NCBI GenBank assembly: GCA_039654915.1
Contig: CM077594.1
Location: 98,656,893-98,720,892 of the forward strand
Length of the DNA stretch: 64,000 nucleotides
Reading direction: 5' to 3'
DNA from: Aquilaria yunnanensis
Taxonomy: Eukaryota > Streptophyta > Magnoliopsida > Malvales > Thymelaeaceae
Both the position numbers and the translations under genes were made by a program. A model generated the notes under the pieces. The model was not told the DNA's origin, did not search any database, and saw nothing but the letters and a program-made list of their open reading frames with translations. Positions 1 through 12,121 of the stretch are shown here, in pieces (position 1 is the first letter of the stretch; every line of letters begins with the position of its first letter).

Positions 1-1596
1 CTTACATTCATTGACCTCCTTCACCCGGCTCGTCTTCAATGCTTGAACAAGCATTGTAGCATTTGCATTAACTTCATCAAGCAATGCTCTTTGCCGTTGT
101 TGCTCTTCTTTCAAATATTCCAACAACAGACCTTGCCGCTGTTGTTCCTCTTTAATTGCCCCAACATCCGACACTAATTGTCGAACTAAAACCCTCAACC
201 AGGTTACACCCCCATTAACCTCGTCAAATTCCTCCGCACTGCCCCCAACCTTACCCTTACCCTTCCCATCGTCATCCATACAACCACCAAGGTCATGATC
301 AGGACCAATGGGACGATTGCCAAAACCAGGAAGGCCAGATGGTGACTCATAAGGGGATTTGGGAGGGGTTTCCGGAAACGTCTTTGCACGTTTTGGGTCA
401 TGGGGAAGACAAACCTACAAGACGTAAGAGATAGGGTTAAGAATCACGCGGGAGATACAAAATTCAATACGAACCTAACAATCAGACCACTACTTCATAT
501 GTGAACAGCAGAACACTAACCTCCTCAGTATCCCGGAAAGGACGTTTATTCAGCAACTTGGAGGTCACATCTTTACTGAAATATTGAATGGGGAGGGTAA
601 GTTGGCCAACTGGGTACGCACCCGGAAGAATGTACCGTAAAAAGTACACCTAAAATATAGCAACGATGAAATATAGTCAACAAAATGGAAGGTCAAATTA
701 AAAAATTTTGAACTGTGAAGGGAAAATGACAATAAAGTTGTTCTTACTTGCAAAAATAGGGCACACCCCCCAAGTTTCTGGACACGTTCTTTGAACACAT
801 TCTTGATTGAGCTCACCAGATGATCAAGTGTGAGTGTCGCCCATTGACAGTCGCTCAACATATCTACATTATCAACAGCGGAAACCCATTGGTTATGTAG
901 GTACTGCCGTGTCGACGGACATATCACTGTTGCAAGAGCGGACAACACATAACACCTCTTAAACTCTTCACCATGACTGTCAACCAACTTCTCAACTATA
1001 CCACGAAGGTCAATAACCAAATGTCCGCTTGCTTGCTTGCACTACCGGCTTACCAAGGGGGACTTCTTCTTAAGATAAAGGCAGCTGCTTCCATCCACTA
1101 ATCCCATAACGGATGTAACATCTGCGGCACCAATACGGAACCTCCGTCCATAGACAATGAGGGTACGTGTACTAAGCTCAAAAGACCACACAAGCCAGCA
1201 AATCAGATCACCTCGCAGCTGGGTTACGTTGTTGTCTAACAAACATCCAAGCCCAGTTTCATTGGCCAATCTCCGTTGCTCTGCAGTGAACCCTTTCACA
1301 TGTTTCGTAAAGTATGAAGGCCGACACACGACATCCCACAGATGAACGACAGGCTCACTAGCTTTCACCCGATCGGGAGCCTCATCCGCGAAACATAACT
1401 TTTGCTGGATGTCAAACGTCTTCCAGCGCTTGTTCATATCAGCCCACTCCTACAGGATAACAATTTTGATCAATGAAGTACATAAACTATATATCACACT
1501 CAGATTAAGCCGCATGAAGATGAAGCCGTATAGCACATACCAGTCGAGTCATGGCGCGGTTATTCTCCTCCTGAAATCGCTGTTTCTCACCAGTAC
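1..1596 (-). pseudogene. Plant mobile-domain / Ulp1-type transposon-associated gene, partial and broken
   Basis: Read on the minus strand, exons 1596-1541, 1449-748, 649-521 and 414 to the window edge join with normal GT/AG borders. The second exon has the pattern of plant proteins usually annotated as Ulp1 protease family or aminotransferase-like mobile domain: TGLGCLL, then FRIGAADVTSVMGL, then VICPSTRQYL, a DNVDMLSDCQWATLTLDHLV stretch and GGCALFLQ. The last exon adds an acidic/Lys linker (DDDGKGKGK) and a Glu/Gln-rich probable coiled coil with two EEQQRQ repeats. A TAG at 1044-1042 interrupts the second exon in frame, so this copy is probably dead unless that stop is removed by splicing. 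The C-terminal part lies outside the window. Such genes are often carried by Mutator-like elements; no terminal repeats are visible here. Family assignment is from motif memory. Confidence 0.6.
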
Positions 1597-1599
1597 TGC

Positions 1600-4245
1600 A
1601 TTATGGAAGTTCACATCAGAATTAAACGGTGAGAACGCGAAAAAAATAACATAACATGGAGAGCATAAAATTACATAAACTTATTATATACATTCTTCAG
1701 GTTTGCTTTCACATTTTCGACATCATCACCGCGATGTACGTTCCTACTACTCGACCCCCCTTCATCTGCCACTGTTTCCTACAAAACCAAATAACATATA
1801 CGTACGCACATTACTTTGGAACTGCATCACTGATTGAGAAGCAGTGGAACAAGATTTTCCCAAAACACACACCTCAAATACATTCTCCATAATTGTACAA
1901 AGTGCAAGTTGTAGCTAAATATAAAACACACAACATTATTTTGAAATGACAAAGCATATAACAAACATTGAACAGACCCACAGAAGAAACAATTATTGCC
2001 CACCTTTTGAATGCTGTCCTTAGGATTCATGATGGTGAAGGATGTGAACAGAGTCACAAACAATACACGGAAGTACCTTCTGTCAGTCCTGAGAAGCATC
2101 AATAGAGAAATGAACACCTTCAAAATAATAATCCCAGTAGAGCATTTGCGAGAAAAAAAAAGTTAGTAGTACACCAACAGCATCGTGTTAGGATTTTCTA
2201 CAACCTAAACATAATGGTTACACTTTAATAAAGACATATGAACAAACAATTTTTTTAAACCCACACTTTGACAAAGGTATTTTTATTTATGTAATTTCTA
2301 ATTAAAATAAATAACAGCAGGAATTAAATGAATAATTTTTTAGTATCAAAACTATGCTATTATATTCAACTATTATTTATTTGAAACTGAAGTTGGGCAA
2401 TTTTAATATCAGCTTATTACCATTCAAATGATTAGTTATGATTTCAAGGGTTATGATCAAAACATAACGCATGCAGATGCTTTCAATGGATTAAAATCAA
2501 AACTATGCTAATAAATTCAACTATTATTTAATTAAAACAAAATTAGGGAAATTTTAAAATCATGTTCTGACCATTCAAATGATTGCTTATGATGAAAACA
2601 TAACACATGCAGATGCTTTCAATTGATGAATAATTTCTTTTTTCAGTAGACAAAAATTCACTTAAAAAATTTCACATTCTATCAATTCAATTTAAATGTT
2701 CACAATTCAGGGAAATTGTATTACGATGAATTTACTGTAAATTGTAACACTTATGTATAAATTTAATTTATTCAACCAGATAAATTTTGAATTACATAGT
2801 TCATTCGATATAAAACAATTAATTAATATTACAACAAAAATAAAAATATTCGCCAAACAAAATTCAGCGACTAAGAGATGAAATTGAACATGTTTATATA
2901 TTACAGTTGAGTAATTGTGTGTGACCAGTGTTTCACTTTACAATATAGTACATAAAAAACCTGGACACAAAATACAAGACTGAAGGAATAGAAAGAATAT
3001 AGTACAGGCAATCATTATTAATTAAGTTTCACAATCCAACATACGATAGTTCAAGCTTAGTGTCCGAATTGGGAAGCAAAATAAATAATGGGCGTTAAAT
3101 TGCAGTGTCACTATAACAAAAAGTGAAAGAAGGGACACGAAGGAAATTACACTAAAGGCACCCAAGACAGAATTTCGTTTAAAGAATGCAACAGAACTTC
3201 AATACCAATAAGCGATCATGTCACAACCAAAGGAAAAAAAAAGATATGATGGAAGTTTATGTATAGTGAAAGAATAATTAGAAGATAAAAATGTTATAAT
3301 CAATAAAAAATTTAACTATTGAAAATTCATGAAAAATTTAGTTACCACAATTCACTTTATATTTGTAACAATTATTAACCAACTGACTTTATTAAACTAT
3401 AAAGCAGGTTAACTAATGAATTCAGACTACAATAATCAACTTTCAATAATGAAAACAAATGATGGAAAGGTGAAAAATCAAGTTTAATTAATTTTGCACT
3501 TTAAAATTGTACATAAAAAAAAACAACAAACAATAAAGAATATAAAGTAAAAATTAAGTTCCGAGACCAATATGTAATACTGTCGGTATTACGTGATTAA
3601 CTGGAAAAGGTTAAAAACTGTAGGACTACAAATGCAGCTAACCACGATAAAGTGAAACAGGCAAAAACGGAGAAAATCCACTAGACAGGCGGCTGCGACT
3701 TTTTCCGATTCGACAAAATAGGAATGAACTTGCAAACAGCCAAATAGTCCAGAAAATAGGAAAAAATACGAAGTGTTACATGAACACTACTTTCAAATTG
3801 GGGAAAAAAATATTATTATAAAATGACAACAAACAACTATTACAACACATAACCTCCACTATTTACATTAGTGCATTTAAAAGTCTTTAACCTTCCTGGT
3901 TTAACCATAACTTCCTACCAAAAATTGAGACACTGCACAGTCCAGTAGATAAGTACTAAAACTAAATGTATTTCGTAACTTATATTAGCTTCCAAATCTA
4001 GTTAATTCACCGGTGAAGGGATACCTTCACACAAAATGCAAACAAAGCGGAAGTTAACTCAAAATAAATGTAATTTAGTATCAACAAGACTATCAAACTG
4101 CATACAGAATTCCTTTAGCTCGTAAACATTTACTTGGGGTGGATGTATATTTGAACTCCGCATAAACAACAGGTCTAATTATCAAAATGACTAGAAAATA
4201 CAATAAAAAAAACCCAACCACGTAGAAATAGGCCAACCTGCTGCA
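1600..4245. other. AT-rich intergenic DNA, no gene seen
   Basis: Very AT-rich sequence with short stop-rich frames on both strands. Two stretches near 2335-2400 and 2485-2550 resemble each other (reference points CAAAACTATGCTA and TTCAACTATTATTTA, spaced about 150 bp), so a local duplication is likely. I see no recognisable coding sequence, RNA gene or complete transposon. Confidence 0.5.
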
Positions 4246-4440
4246 ATGATGAATTTGGGGACAGAGTTGCTTATCGATCTCGAATCTCAGATCCTATCTC
4301 AATTCCACACTCTTCAGACAACGTACAATGCCGACTTCGACTTGAAGCCTTTGGTGACGGCCGCTGAACGAAACCTTAAACTCCAGCAAAATAAGTTCAA
4401 CCCTGCACCAAACGAAACCCATTCAAACAACAAAAGATGA
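4246..4440 (+). other. Short unidentified open frame
   Basis: A 64-codon frame starting with two Met codons. It is less AT-rich than its surroundings and reads as a plausible soluble helical peptide (ELLIDLESQILSQF, then DLKPLVTAAERNLKLQQ). I do not recognise it. It may be the first exon or a stranded fragment of a gene, since the neighbouring 5.9-12 kb is full of gene fragments. No splice partner or promoter was identified, and it could be chance. Confidence 0.25.
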
Positions 4441-5868
4441 CCCAAATGAAATAATAAAAGCTGGTTGGCACAATCACCCAAAAAATGGTATGACAGAATT
4501 ATAACCAATCATTGTACAAAACCAGATCTAGCACTCAAAATCCAACTACTAATACAACCACTGGTAACTTGTGCGATCAGCTGGGTAAACGGAAAAAAAT
4601 ACATTATATATCCATAGCACTTAGCCGATAGCACATATAAAATCATACCACCTAGCATGAACATTTTTTTCTTTCCCACATACTAGTTTAAGTCTTTATA
4701 TCACATAAGCCAACAAAAATCATATATTACTTAAACATGGAAACATACCCGTAATGGATGCAAGTATTTAATTTCTTCCTTTCAATCCAATTTCAATGTA
4801 ACAAACATAAGTTCAACCGGGAAAAAACAATGGCAGTTATTATCATCAAGCCACACATTAACAGGGGATGCCACTTTACATGTTTCCCCAACAAAGACTG
4901 TTTCAAACAGTAGGATGAAGTGCTGATTCAAAAAGGTAAGGAAAACATAGAACTTGAACGAGAGCAAGATGTAATACTGGTGCAAAACAAAAAGTAATAG
5001 TCCAACCCACTACTTCAAGCCTTCAAACGGTCTTTCTTCATCGACACATACCCTTGATTACTTGTGCTCCAAATTCACACCCTCTTCCTATCCAGCAGCT
5101 TTGTGGCAACAGAGAGTTTGCTGCAGAATAATATTCGATAAAAATCATGCATCTCCTATCCATAATATAAAACTATGCACATAAAGTAGACACATACATT
5201 AACTTTCATGCAAAATTTTAGCCCAGAAATTAAAATACATAAATTCCGTAATCAAGCCCTTCAGTTGACAACACACAACCAGTTTCCACATACACTAGTC
5301 TCCACTAAAACTGGTTTATAAAAAATCACAGAAAAATCTTAATTCGATTCTGTGAAATCATGGACAGAGTAGACAACATAGTTATTAATACAAAAAATTT
5401 CATCCATAGATGCATAGCCTTTAATTTATCATGGTTTTTGTAACAATTGACAGAGACAGGACTATTGGTCCAAATTCCAGCAAAACTACAATTCAGTCAA
5501 AAACCTCTATAAAATCAACCAGAAATCCAACTCTAATGCCATAACATAGTGGATAAACTAGAGATATAGTCCTACCATCACATAATTTCGTACATCCAAA
5601 AAACACAACATACAAATTATGCCACATTTTCTAAGTGCACAGATTAACAGCAGAACATACGTTCTTGTTAACGCTGAGAATTTGCAGCAAAAATTGCTCC
5701 AAAACCTATTCTCGGTATTTTCAACACCCGCCCAATTTATTATAGTCCAGGGAATGGCGCTACTTAAAATATTGAATGCTTACTCATGTATATGCTTTCT
5801 TCACACCCAACATGTTAAAGCGCAAGTTGGAGGAGTTGATTTGTGTCAATGGAGACGTTGAATAAAAA
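4441..5868. other. AT-rich intergenic DNA, no gene seen
   Basis: Stop-rich, AT-rich sequence with only short chance frames. It leads directly into the coiled-coil part of the NBS-LRR pseudogene at about 5869. I saw no promoter or repeat that I can support. Confidence 0.45.
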
Positions 5869-6752
5869 ATGAAAGACGACCTACATCGCGGGAATAAGCT
5901 CAAGAAACAAGTTCAGAATTGCTTTGAGAATGTTGGAATGATCAGCCATGAGGTTGGGAATCTAGAGCAAGAAGGCCGAGGAAGCAACTTCCTGTCGTGT
6001 GGATACTTGGCAGCGAAGATTTCACGCGAGGCAGCGGACGTGGAATATTTTATCCAACAGGGGAACTTTTCGGACGGTCTGGTGATACAACGGGTTGCAT
6101 GGGTGAAGGCCTGCAGAAAACTCTGAATGATGTTTGGGAACTCTTCATGGACGACCTTGTATCCACAATTGGAGTCCATGGAATAGGAGGTGTCGGGAAA
6201 ACAACCATCGTGAGACAACTCAACAATAAACTCCAAAAACAGGTAAGGAGACGTGTGATATGGGCCACAGCATCGAAACATCAGTTTGATATTGTCAGAT
6301 TGTAAGCTAGGATTGCTGATGGATTCTTGATTTGATCTCAGCGAAGGGGAAAGCAAAGCAATAAGAGCAAGATAACTATTCAGTGTTTTGTCAAAACAAG
6401 AATAATATGTTTTTATATTGGATTATTTGTGGGACAAAATTTCGCTCAACGATGTAGGTATCCCTACACCCTCAAGCAATAGGAGTAAGGTAATAGTTAC
6501 AAGTCAATCTCGAAATGTGCTCCAATACCTGGGTTGTGACATAGTTAAGGTTGAACCTCCCAAGGAAGAAATGTCCTGGAAGTTGTTCGAACAAAAGGTT
6601 TGCAAAATTATTTTAGAGCATCATTACTTGATCACTGTACCAGAATCTGGGGTCAAAGAGTGTGGTTGTCTACCGTTGGCAACTGTCACAGTGGCAAGTA
6701 GTATGAAGGGTGTATATGAGGTTGGAGAATGGAGGAATTCGCTGAATGAGTT
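5869..6752 (+). pseudogene. CC-NBS-LRR resistance gene pseudogene, 5' half
   Basis: N-terminal half of a coiled-coil NBS-LRR immune receptor of the RPS2-like class. A coiled-coil portion (KKQVQNCFENVGMISHEVGN, then NFLS-GYLAAKISREAADVE) occupies 5869-6060. A frameshift follows, then the ATP-binding P-loop GIGGVGKTT at 6180-6206. The RNBS-A region is degraded (stop at 6303-6305). The kinase-2 strand is present near 6415 as ILDYLWDKI, with Tyr where the second Asp should be. RNBS-B (SKVIVTSQSRNV) and the GLPLA-like block (CGCLPLATVTVASSMKG) continue to about 6740. Frameshifts and stops make it non-functional. Homology ends abruptly after NSLNEL near 6752, where a CNOT3-like segment begins; the same receptor resumes at about 9797. 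Confidence 0.85.
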
Positions 6753-6764
6753 AAGTCTTAATTG

Positions 6765-9480
6765 TTTTCTTTCGTATGTACGATGATTTTTTTGAGTTTA
6801 GTGATGTCGATGAATTATAAAGCTCTTTGCCGTTGGACAAGGTGGAATTTGAAGGCTTGGTCACCGTGAGCCATCTTTCCAAGGTAGCCCTTTTCTACTA
6901 GCCTCTCAGATATACTTCATGGTGCTATATTTTCATTCCTTTCTTTTTCCCTAATATTTTCACTAATATGAAGAGAACATCGTTCCTTCTGCTTAAGATG
7001 ACATGAAATAAAAACTTCTATTTGCCAGGCTGTGCAAGTTCTTACCTTGAAAACAACTCTAGCGGCATCATCATCTTAAACTCCTGTAGGTTTCTTTTTT
7101 AATTTGATTTGACTTTCATGTTTTATACTGCTTTGAAATAATATTATAAATTGAAATGTGGAGTGCACATTGTATTCTCTCTTCTCTCTCATAGCCATGG
7201 CACACAATTTTGTATATCATACTGTTACTGTTTTCTTATTGTTTATGTTACGTGATGCTACTGAATCCTTCAATGTTACGTGGCAAGGAAGTGGTTTTTC
7301 AGAGCTACTCTCACTTCTACTCATTAGTAGGGAAGATTCTCAATGGAGCATACTGAAGACTTAGCTCTTCTGTATAGTAATCCTGATATCATTGTGAGGA
7401 CGCCACCTCCAGAAAGTAGCAATGCTAATTCTGCTGCAGGAGGAACACCAGCTGAACATCATGCAACTCCTATTTCAGGGGATATTCCTGCTCATGGTTT
7501 GTCTAATGTTTCATCCACATCCATTCCTTCGGGTTCAAGTCCTGTTCGAGGTGCCTTGGACGGCACTGCTGTTTCTAGTTCTTCACCTACATTAAGTTTA
7601 TCACATTCTACAAAAAGAGAAGATATTGATGGCATCCCTGGCCACTGGCCTTCTCCTTCTCTGGCTGATACTGGACTAGTGAGGGGCATTAGTAGTGGCG
7701 GTCTATCTAGCCACCCTTCTTCTAGTGTGCCTCTTAGTTCTGGAATTGCAACTCCAGACAATGTTGCCCATGGTTCACTGTCTTCAGTGTCTCAAATGGG
7801 AAAGAGAGATATTGTAGGGGCTGAAGATAGACTTCGGAATACTTGCTCAGTACAGCCTTTGGCTTCTCCCATGAGAAACAGAATGATCTTGCCTCGGGGG
7901 TGAAGGTTAATGATACAACTGCATCAGTCAATTTTGGTAATCCCAATGATGCTGCAGGTTTACCAGGGAGAGCCTTCTCCCCTTCTCCTGGCTCTAGTAT
8001 GCAATGGATGCCTGGAGGCTCGGTTCAGAATCAGAACGAGCTGGTACAGTATTCACTGTTTCCTCTATCTTTTGCCATTCATCAATATATGCTTTAGAAC
8101 TAGACTGTGGCATTGTTGGCAATCTTTTTGAAGCTGTCAAATACTTCTATTTTTTAATGGCATGGATTGCCTCTTGATTTCCTAAAGACTACCAGATAAT
8201 CAACTTCATTTTTTTGTGACTATATTTAAATACGGTCATCCGACTTCATTTTGTTGCGACTATATTAAATTATGGTCATTAGGGAGGAGCAAGCTTTGCA
8301 CTGTTGGACTTCTTGCTATTTTGAATTGTTTGCAAAATGTGTAAACTGACCCAATTTCGTGTGCAAGTGGAAGTTGGTTATTGTTGCTGGAAAGATAAGC
8401 TAAATGGAATCTGGAATCTAATCTACCTGACACTTTGTATACGCATTTAATTTGTGCATTAGCAAGTATAACTTTTTTACTGTGGCACATTTGGGTTTGT
8501 TTTGTAAAATCTCCTATGGGATCAGTTATGTAGTGAGGCCTCTGTGAAGGTTTTGGTTTGAAAGGTTTAAAATGGTGACAAGCCCCAAGGTTTCTCATTG
8601 CCTTTTTTGTCAAGTTGCAAGCCCCAGTCGCTGTTTTGGTCCACATGATAGACCCATTCGTAATCATCTCAATGGTCTGCATGCGAGGTGTCTCAGGTGG
8701 TAAAATTGCACAGGGTCAATCAAAGGGTTAGTAAAGGCATTATTTGTGATGAGGCCTCTCCACCCAGTGCCTATTGGTTTTGGCTGGATGCTTTAATAGG
8801 GTTGTTTGTTTAATCTTGTATGAAAAAGTGATTTTGCATTATAACTCTAGAAAAGTTCTGGGACTCTAGGACAGTTGTTTGCAATCAAAATCCAGTTATT
8901 CATTTAGCAGACATCAAAACTATGCTCCAGCCTCATGGTCTGGGGTTAAAATGATATGCTAAACCTGATGCCTGTATACTATGTATGCACCAAATAGATA
9001 TGGACCTGGTTTTGTCTTCATATCTTGATTCTATGTGCTTCCTGGATCTTGCTAGTTTAGATTACATCCCAGAGACTGTAAGTTGTCATTTTTATTTTTA
9101 TGTCATGGTTTCCATCCCTATATAAATTCATGGAAGGACTTAAATTCCTCTGTAAATTTTGTGGGCGGAATGCCATTCAATCTCTATCCTTACTGTTGAT
9201 GCTCATGCTAATCCTCTAAGTTTGTGTATGTGTGTGAAAGTTGCTGATAACGGTACTTAAAGATTAGCGCAGCTACACAGTTTTCTATGGATAATAAGGG
9301 GTATTTTGCCTATGATTTGCACAGTTTTCTCCAAGCTTGTCTCTGTCATCTCAAACTAGACTAGGACTTGAAGGACAGGCAGCAGCTTTTAATACTGTGA
9401 CGTCTTCAAGTATATTGCAGCAGCCGACTTCCATACATCAACAGGCTTTTACATATGCAGGTCCAGAGGATGCTGGTAAT
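6765..9480 (+). pseudogene. CCR4-NOT subunit 3 (CNOT3/NOT3-like) gene fragment with introns retained
   Basis: Internal piece of a plant NOT3 gene, a scaffold subunit of the CCR4-NOT mRNA deadenylation complex. Recognisable parts are EFSDVDEL-stop-SSLPLDKVE at about 6790-6860; the low-complexity linker at 7360-8044 with VRTPPPESS, RPSPSLADTGLVRG-like text and LASPMRNRMILP; after a one-base frameshift near 7900, GRAFSPSPGSSMQWMPGGS; and at about 9337-9473 SSQTRLGLEGQ through IHQQAFTYAGPEDAG. Sequences between these blocks look like introns (GTATTC after 8044, GTAATG after 9473), so the copy arose at DNA level and not from mRNA. The N-terminal coiled-coil region and the C-terminal NOT box are absent. 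Stops and a frameshift rule out function as a NOT3 protein. Confidence 0.8.
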
Positions 9481-9796
9481 GTTCAAATCCATGTTTGTTT
9501 GAATTTTTGTCAGTGTGCTTCAGGATCTTGGTTCATCTCTCTCTCTCTCTTTTTGGTTGGGGGGTTTGGGGGGGGGGGGGTTGGCGAGAGGGGGATTGGG
9601 AATCATATGCTTTATGTGTCTAGGAAGGCTTTCAAAGCTACATGGTGCGAAAGGGTGATTCTCGGTTTATATTGTTATTCTGGGATACGATGCTGCCTGA
9701 GCAGTTCTATGGTTTATAAATCAAACAATGTATGTAGAGTTAATTTTGTATGTGTCTACAAGCTGGTTATCCATGAATGGTAATGACATGATTGGT

Positions 9797-10612
9797 GTTA
9801 AGAAAGCATTTGAATAGCATTAAGGGTATTGATGGTGATATTATTAACATGCTTCAATTTAGTTATGATCATTTGAAGGATATGGATATCCAACAGTGCT
9901 TCAGTGCTTCCTTTCATGTACTTTTTACACTAAAGATGAAGAGATCAAGAAGCAGGAGTTGCTAAATTATTGGATAGGGGAAGGGATGATACAGGAAATC
10001 GAGAGAAGGAGTGATCAAAATTGATCGATGCAATAGCATAATAAACAAACTCAAAAGTAATTGTTTGTTACAATGTGGTTTTTACACTCCAAAATTCTGT
10101 GAAAATGCATGATTTCGTAAGATATATGGCATTGTACATCACAAGGATGGGACTTATAAGGTCCTTCATACAATCCGACATGCACATGAACCAAATGCCA
10201 ACTAAGGAAGAATTTGGAGAAAATGTGGAGAAGGTTTCTTTGATGTGTAATGGAATATAATTTGGAGATTATTGGACACCATCATCTCCAAGATGCCTAA
10301 TGCTCACCACCTTATTGTTGCAACGGAACAACATATATTGGATTCCAGGATGTTTTTTGGAGGGAATGCCCAACCTCATGTTTCTCAATCTTTCACATAA
10401 TCCCCTTTACCAATCTTCCTAAATCCTTATCTGATCTGAAGAACCTCACTTCTTTAATTATTTAGGACTGCAGAAATCTTAAGAGTGTGCCATGTTTATC
10501 ACGCCTACAAAGTCTAAAGCAATTGGACCTCTGTGGGATGATTATCACAAGACTTCCCATGGGAAAGGAAGCGCTAGTGAATCTCAGGTATCTTGACCTT
10601 AGGCCAGAACAA
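9797..10612 (+). pseudogene. CC-NBS-LRR pseudogene, 3' half (ARC2 to LRR)
   Basis: Continues the receptor broken off at 6752. RKHLNSIKGIDGD and LQFSYDHLKDMDIQQCF match the ARC region after the GLPLA block. A frameshift inside FLxCTFYTKDEEI precedes KKQELLNYWIGEGMIQEI. An MHD-like block (VKMHDFVRYMAL) lies at 10096-10131. LRR-type text follows at about 10290-10610: IPGCFLEGMPNLMFLNLSHN, LSDLKNLTSLI, SVPCLSRLQSLKQLDL and LVNLRYLDL. Several stops and frameshifts are present. Joining of 6752 and 9797 in domain order shows one ancestral gene was opened by the CNOT3-containing insertion. LRR homology ends near 10612. Confidence 0.82.
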
Positions 10613-11170
10613 GGTACACTAGTAGAGCGCCGAAATTAAGACAAATTCACCAACCCCAAAAACCCACAAATCAGATTGACTTTCACGTCAACTGAAGTGG
10701 CCAAACAATAATCCCTAACTACTTAACAATGACTACAGAATCAAAATGTGGTCCATGGACAGTTTGAAAAGAAAATTTCAAACATACATAAATTAAATGG
10801 TGGAGTTGAAGAGCTAGACTGTTTAAGAAAAAAAAAACAACGAAAAAAAGAAATAAAAGGCTGAAAGAGTATGTATTTAGGAAGAGTTGAAGACCAGGTG
10901 GGCAGCATAAGAAGTTGGGATAGGCATATCCGGTCTGTAGATGAATGGATAAAGTTCTATACCAACAAGATGGTCAAGGTTCCTCTAATGTGTGTGAAAA
11001 ACTGTTTCGTTTCCATTAACACTAGGAATACAGACATGCTGATGGGTGTCTCGTGGTCCCAAAAGGATCTGAAAGAATAACAGCAGAAAAGAACAAAGAA
11101 GAAAGAAAATGCCTGCTTGATTTTTGATTAGTTAATGCATAAGCTAATGCTCGCACACTTCTATCTTCTG
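10613..11170. other. Unassigned spacer with one copy of a ~45-bp direct repeat
   Basis: Between the LRR remnant and the MER3 fragment I recognise no protein. At 10756-10800 there is a segment that recurs, with a few differences, at 11875-11917 (both contain TTTCAAACATACATAAATTA). A 69-codon open frame at 10871-11080 has no recognisable family. Confidence 0.4.
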
Positions 11171-11174
11171 GCAG

Positions 11175-11763
11175 ATGTGTGGCAGGGCTGGTAGGCCACC
11201 ATTTGATGATACAGGAATGGTTATAATCATGACAAGAAGGGAAATTGTAATTCAATTGTTTCATTTACAATGTGATTCTGGATTGTTTTTTACGTGATCT
11301 GCCCATTCTTGATTCTTACTAAAATTTTATTCTAATATAACATTTACATGCTCTCAGGTCCACTTATATGAGAATCTTTTGAATGGATGTGAAGTAGTGG
11401 AATCACAGTATGGCCATGACTTTCCATTTTTTTTTATAAATGTGGCATGCTTATTTACATTATGCATGTGCGCTGATCTTTTCTTTCATTTATTGTATTC
11501 CATACATTGCTCTCATGTGTGACAGAGCACTTGATAGCTGAAATAGTTCAGCGAACTGTAACTGATATTGCACGGGCAATTGAGTGGATGAAGTGTTCCT
11601 ACTTGTATGTAAGAATGAATAAGGCAAGTACATGTCCATATTTTCTAGAATATAAATGATTTAATTTATAAATATTTCTGAGAATGTCATCACAACCAGA
11701 ACCCTGAGAATTATGCAGTTAAAAAAGGGATTCCAAGGGATCGCATAGAAAAACATATGCAAG
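11175..11763 (+). pseudogene. MER3/HFM1-type meiotic DNA helicase gene fragment with introns
   Basis: Four exon-like blocks of a Ski2/Sec63-type helicase that match plant MER3 (ROCK-N-ROLLERS), a meiotic crossover helicase. They are 11175-11246 (MCGRAGRPPFDDTGMVIIM, the helicase motif VI region with the conserved GRAGR), 11358-11409 (VHLYENLLNGCEVVESQ), about 11526-11623 (EHLIAEIVQRTVTDIARAIE then WMKCSYLYVRMNK) and 11700-11763 (NPENYAVKKGIPRDRIEKHM). Blocks are separated by intron-like DNA with AG acceptors; the third ends in AAG/GCAAGT, compatible with a GC-AG intron or a mutated donor. The Walker A/B motor and most of the C-terminus are missing, so it is a captured or duplicated gene piece. 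Confidence 0.82.
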
Positions 11764-11874
11764 GTCTTGTTATATCCTTGTCCAATCATCAATATCTTGA
11801 AATATGTGTTTGTGCACGTATTTGTGTGTATGTCTGTGTAAAGGTGTTTCTGTTTACCTACTAATCACATTAAA

Positions 11875-12121
11875 TGGACAGTTTAAAGACAATTTCAAAC
11901 ATACATAAATTAAATGGACAGTTTAAAGAGAATTCCACTACCTGAATGAGATCGGTGTAGCGAAGCGAGAAGGTGGAATCGGAGCCACCAGGGGAGACGC
12001 TTCGGCTGGGTCGATGCGGGAAGCCCTGCGCAACTTCCTTCACCCCAACACTCGCTCGCCTTCTTTCCGAGACAACCAAAATCACGATCTCTTATCTCTC
12101 TCAACCGCCGAACAGCTCCGC
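11875..12121 (-). other. Exon-like unidentified sequence next to the direct repeat
   Basis: On the minus strand, roughly 12121-11942, GC content rises and a readable frame ends in SVSPGGSDSTFSLRYTDLIQ directly before a GT (ATTCAG/GTAGTG), like an exon with a donor site. It has an in-frame stop further upstream. I do not recognise the protein. The second copy of the 45-bp repeat (11875-11917) lies just past the donor, inside the presumed intron. Confidence 0.35.

Noticed and set aside
6746..9804. Helitron or TIR transposon carrying the CNOT3 segment
   Set aside because: No CTRR end with hairpin, no TC start paired with it and no inverted repeats were visible; only a short GTTAAG at both joints.
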